Origin: Bacteroidota bacterium
GTDB lineage: Bacteria; Bacteroidota; Rhodothermia; Rhodothermales; UBA10348
Assembly: GCA_029262835.1 (NCBI GenBank)
Contig: JAJCYQ010000073.1
Span: forward strand, 1-45,380
Reading direction: 5' to 3'
Length of the DNA stretch: 45,380 bases
The position numbers were made by a program, and so were the translations under genes. Each line of letters starts with the position of its first letter. The first letter of the stretch is position 1. Of the stretch, positions 42,867-45,380 are shown one piece after another. The notes beneath the pieces were generated by a model. The model saw nothing but the letters and a program-made list of their open reading frames with translations, was not told the origin of the DNA and did no database searches.

Positions 42867-43133
42867 ATGCCCTACTACATCGCCGTATACGATATCAACG
42901 TGAAGCGAGGATCGAAGATGCTGAAACTCTTCCGGCGCTATCTGACTTGGGTGCAGAACTCGGTCTTCGAGGGCGAGATGACGATGGCGCAGTTCCAGGA
43001 ACTGCAGATCGAGGCACAACATTTGATGGAAGTTGACGAGGATAGTGTAATTTTCTACGAAATGCGAGATGAGCGCTATACAGAGCGCACGGTGCTTGGC
43101 AGCGAGTTTGGGAAACGGAGCCGGTTCCTCTGA
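42867..43133 (+). CDS. cas2: Cas2
   Basis: An 88-residue ferredoxin-fold protein that bridges two Cas1 dimers. Start MPYYIAVYDINVKRGSKMLK, with the conserved Asp9 after the first strand, then RYLTWVQNSVFEGEMTMAQF and a C-terminal strand ending GKRSRFL. A frame from GTG 42816 adds 17 non-conserved residues and is not favoured. It is the last cas gene; the leader begins right after it. Confidence 0.94.
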   Translation: MPYYIAVYDINVKRGSKMLKLFRRYLTWVQNSVFEGEMTMAQFQELQIEAQHLMEVDEDSVIFYEMRDERYTERTVLGSEFGKRSRFL

Positions 43134-43357
43134 TGTCGTCATCTCGGAACCCGTTTGGGCACCCGGGTACACAATCGAGGCATTGCGAAGTCGAAAAGGA
43201 GCTCCCAAAAGAATAATGTTCAACGACTTAGCGTCGGGTCGTCGCCCCCCCGGCACCTATGCACTACCGATGGTCGACGCCTTGCGAACGATCGGATTTG
43301 TTCTGTATTCCTTTCATCTAAGTAATTTTGAGCGATTATTTGTAGACTGGCCTGGGG
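43134..43357 (+). promoter_or_regulatory. CRISPR leader
   Basis: The 224 bases between cas2 and the first repeat hold no gene. The first half has short dyads (CCCGTTTGGG, ACCCGGGT) that may end the cas transcript. The last 60 bases are A+T-rich, as leaders are. A promoter candidate lies at 43297-43330. New spacers should enter at the 43358 side. Confidence 0.7.
43297..43330 (+). promoter_or_regulatory. Candidate pre-crRNA promoter
   Basis: TTTG at 43297-43300 and TAATTTTG at 43323-43330 fit the Bacteroidota -33/-7 pattern (TTTG, TAnnTTTG) with a spacing of 22 bases, slightly long. Transcription would begin about 20 bases before the first repeat. Confidence 0.45.
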
Positions 43358-45380
43358 GCCTCAATCGCACCTGCTGGTATTGAAAGGCCAGACTCGCAAG
43401 GTGAACGGCATGCGCCGCGCCGCCTCAATCGCACCTGCTGGTATTGAAAGCCGCCCAATGCTCCGGGACATAGCCCTATGATTCCGTGCCTCAATCGCAC
43501 CTGCTGGTATTGAAAGGATTCATTGCATCCAGCCTTGCACTTGGCAATCCTAGCCTCAATCGCACCTGCTGGTATTGAAAGGCTTGCACCACAGCCAGAT
43601 GAGATCGAAGCCCTCGGGCCTCAATCGCACCTGCTGGTATTGAAAGGTATCAGCAGGGTCCTCACTGGACCTGCCATCCTTGGCCTCAATCGCACCTGCT
43701 GGTATTGAAAGGAAAGACGGTTACTCAGCCCGCCGTCACGCGCGATGCCTCAATCGCACCTGCTGGTATTGAAAGTCATCAGCGGATCGTAATCAAAAAA
43801 GGGGAACACCAGCCTCAATCGCACCTGCTGGTATTGAAAGCTGCAGCCGCTCATTTCGCCGATGTGATATCAGAAGGCCTCAATCGCACCTGCTGGTATT
43901 GAAAGTCGCGGCAGATCAGCGAGGAGGCGCAGGCGGTGCACGGCCTCAATCGCACCTGCTGGTATTGAAAGGGCGAAAGGGGAGACTCACGGCGCACCGG
44001 GGCCTGGCCTCAATCGCACCTGCTGGTATTGAAAGGACGCGATCGCGCGAGGGACCTGCAGGAATGGGCGCAGGCCTCAATCGCACCTGCTGGTATTGAA
44101 AGCCCTGCAGGCCACGCACTGCCGCCCGGGACGCGTCGCCTCAATCGCACCTGCTGGTATTGAAAGCTGGCACCGACAACAGTACGGACGTTACGCTTGC
44201 TGGGCCTCAATCGCACCTGCTGGTATTGAAAGTCGTGGTCGGCGTCTGAAACACTCCGTCCTGCGCCCGCCTCAATCGCACCTGCTGGTATTGAAAGCAG
44301 TAAACGACCTCGCCACGCGGGACCTTGATCTTGGCCTCAATCGCACCTGCTGGTATTGAAAGGACGGCACGTTCGTCATGGTAGACATAGACCACATCGC
44401 CTCAATCGCACCTGCTGGTATTGAAAGGAAGAAAGTTGCCGGGTTGAGGGGCGAAATCAGGAAAGCCTCAATCGCACCTGCTGGTATTGAAAGGACTTTA
44501 TGATTTGAAACGACCGCGCTACGCCATCCAGCCTCAATCGCACCTGCTGGTATTGAAAGTTGTTGGTGCGCTCGCTACGGCTGGCTACGAGGGCACGCCT
44601 CAATCGCACCTGCTGGTATTGAAAGTCATGATCAAGGATGCATATGTAGGCGGAGCCTTCGCCTCAATCGCACCTGCTGGTATTGAAAGTAGATCTACCC
44701 CAAGGTCGGACGCGGCTGCGAACATGCCTCAATCGCACCTGCTGGTATTGAAAGGAAGAAGGTCGACAGCGTGCGCCTTCGTGCGTCCGGAGGCCTCAAT
44801 CGCACCTGCTGGTATTGAAAGTCCATCCTGACGCGGCCCGTGTCAAATATCCTCACCCCGCCTCAATCGCACCTGCTGGTATTGAAAGTAGCCCACACAG
44901 TACCGCCTGTGCTCTGCCACGTCCGCCTCAATCGCACCTGCTGGTATTGAAAGTTGTCGCGTCGTAATTGGGCGCCACGTACTCGGTGGGCCTCAATCGC
45001 ACCTGCTGGTATTGAAAGTGTACTTCGACGACAGGTCGGAAATGAACATAGAGCAGCCTCAATCGCACCTGCTGGTATTGAAAGGCTTTACAGACCTTTT
45101 CGGCGGATTCGCTCTCCCGGCCTCAATCGCACCTGCTGGTATTGAAAGGACGTATGATGAGATACTGGCAGACCTGCCACCGGGCCTCAATCGCACCTGC
45201 TGGTATTGAAAGTTGCGCAGGACGTAGCCAGGCAGGTCAACAGGTTCGTGCCTCAATCGCACCTGCTGGTATTGAAAGTTCTCGCGCTCACCTTTGTCGT
45301 GCATCGCATCGTGGCCTCAATCGCACCTGCTGGTATTGAAAGTCAAAGGCCAGCGTGTGAATCACAAGATGTGTCGGGGC
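43358..45380 (+). CRISPR. CRISPR array, 31 repeats visible, continuing beyond the window
   Basis: Thirty-one apparently identical 29-base repeats (first half GCCTCAATCGCACC, then TGCT, ending GGTATTGAAAG) start at 43358 and the last complete one ends at 45342. Spacers are 35-38 bases and all 30 complete ones are different. The repeat folds weakly (TCAAT with ATTGA; ACC with GGT) and ends ATTGAAAG, an 8-base 3' handle as in I-B systems. Bases 45343-45380 look like spacer 31, so the array goes on. No repeat decay is seen, which fits an active and growing array, with new units expected next to the leader. No spacer was seen to match the rest of the window by eye. Confidence 0.98.

Noticed and set aside
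43523-45339. A set of short open frames in the CRISPR array with recurring peptides (SHLLVLK, NRTCWY, IAPAGIE)
   Set aside because: They are translations of the CRISPR repeat in three frames and end at arbitrary spacer positions.

Overview
The window (about 45.4 kb, high G+C) looks like a chromosomal segment of a Bacteroidota-like bacterium, most probably from the Rhodothermota/Rhodothermales side. This is inferred from gene content: SusC/TonB-type outer-membrane receptors with a carboxypeptidase-regulatory N-terminal domain, DUF4249 lipoproteins, C-terminal type IX secretion (T9SS) sorting tails, FG-GAP/VCBS proteins, and promoter-like boxes of the Bacteroidota TAnnTTTG type. No rRNA or tRNA gene was recognised and no taxonomic marker was tested.

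Region 1 (1-17.7 kb) is an envelope and metabolism block. It holds the end of a BtuB-like receptor followed by a beta-propeller lipoprotein (possibly BtuG-like) and a small BFD-type 2Fe-2S protein; an APC amino-acid permease with fused EIIA-like and RCK_C regulatory domains; a secreted M1 aminopeptidase; two tandem TonB-receptor/DUF4249 pairs; a GT2 glycosyltransferase; a branched-chain aminotransferase; and two VCBS-repeat surface proteins.

Region 2 (17.8-26.2 kb) carries a queuosine-precursor transporter, a MarR regulator, a PhoR/PhoB-like two-component pair with a Pho-box-like direct repeat in its promoter, a Gfo/Idh/MocA dehydrogenase with a sugar-isomerase partner, and a PadR regulator coupled to a large MacB/FtsX-like permease. 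Two palindromic operators lie upstream of padR.

Region 3 (26.3-34.6 kb) has an accessory look: a nucleotidyltransferase with a small partner, a VapBC-type module, a truncated antitoxin relic, two further small proteins, a DUF2335 membrane protein, a Rieske-glutamate-synthase fusion, a second MacB-like permease, and an R2-like ligand-binding oxidase fused to an SCP2-like domain.

Region 4 (34.7-45.4 kb) is a complete type I CRISPR-Cas locus resembling the PGING variant of I-B: cas6-cas5-cas3-cas8(csp2)-cas7(csp1)-cas4-cas1-cas2, then a leader and at least 31 identical 29-nt repeats with 35-38-nt spacers, continuing past the window. Two things in it look unusual. A 91-codon ORF at the head of the operon resembles only the N-terminal domain of a type I-E Cas1, from a different lineage than the intact cas1. 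The cas4-cas1 gap holds a degenerate CRISPR-repeat-like hairpin whose single-base insertion falls in the apical loop, so it could yield a Cas6-processed guide-like RNA of the CreA/CreR kind. All calls are read by eye from sequence; no database search was possible.
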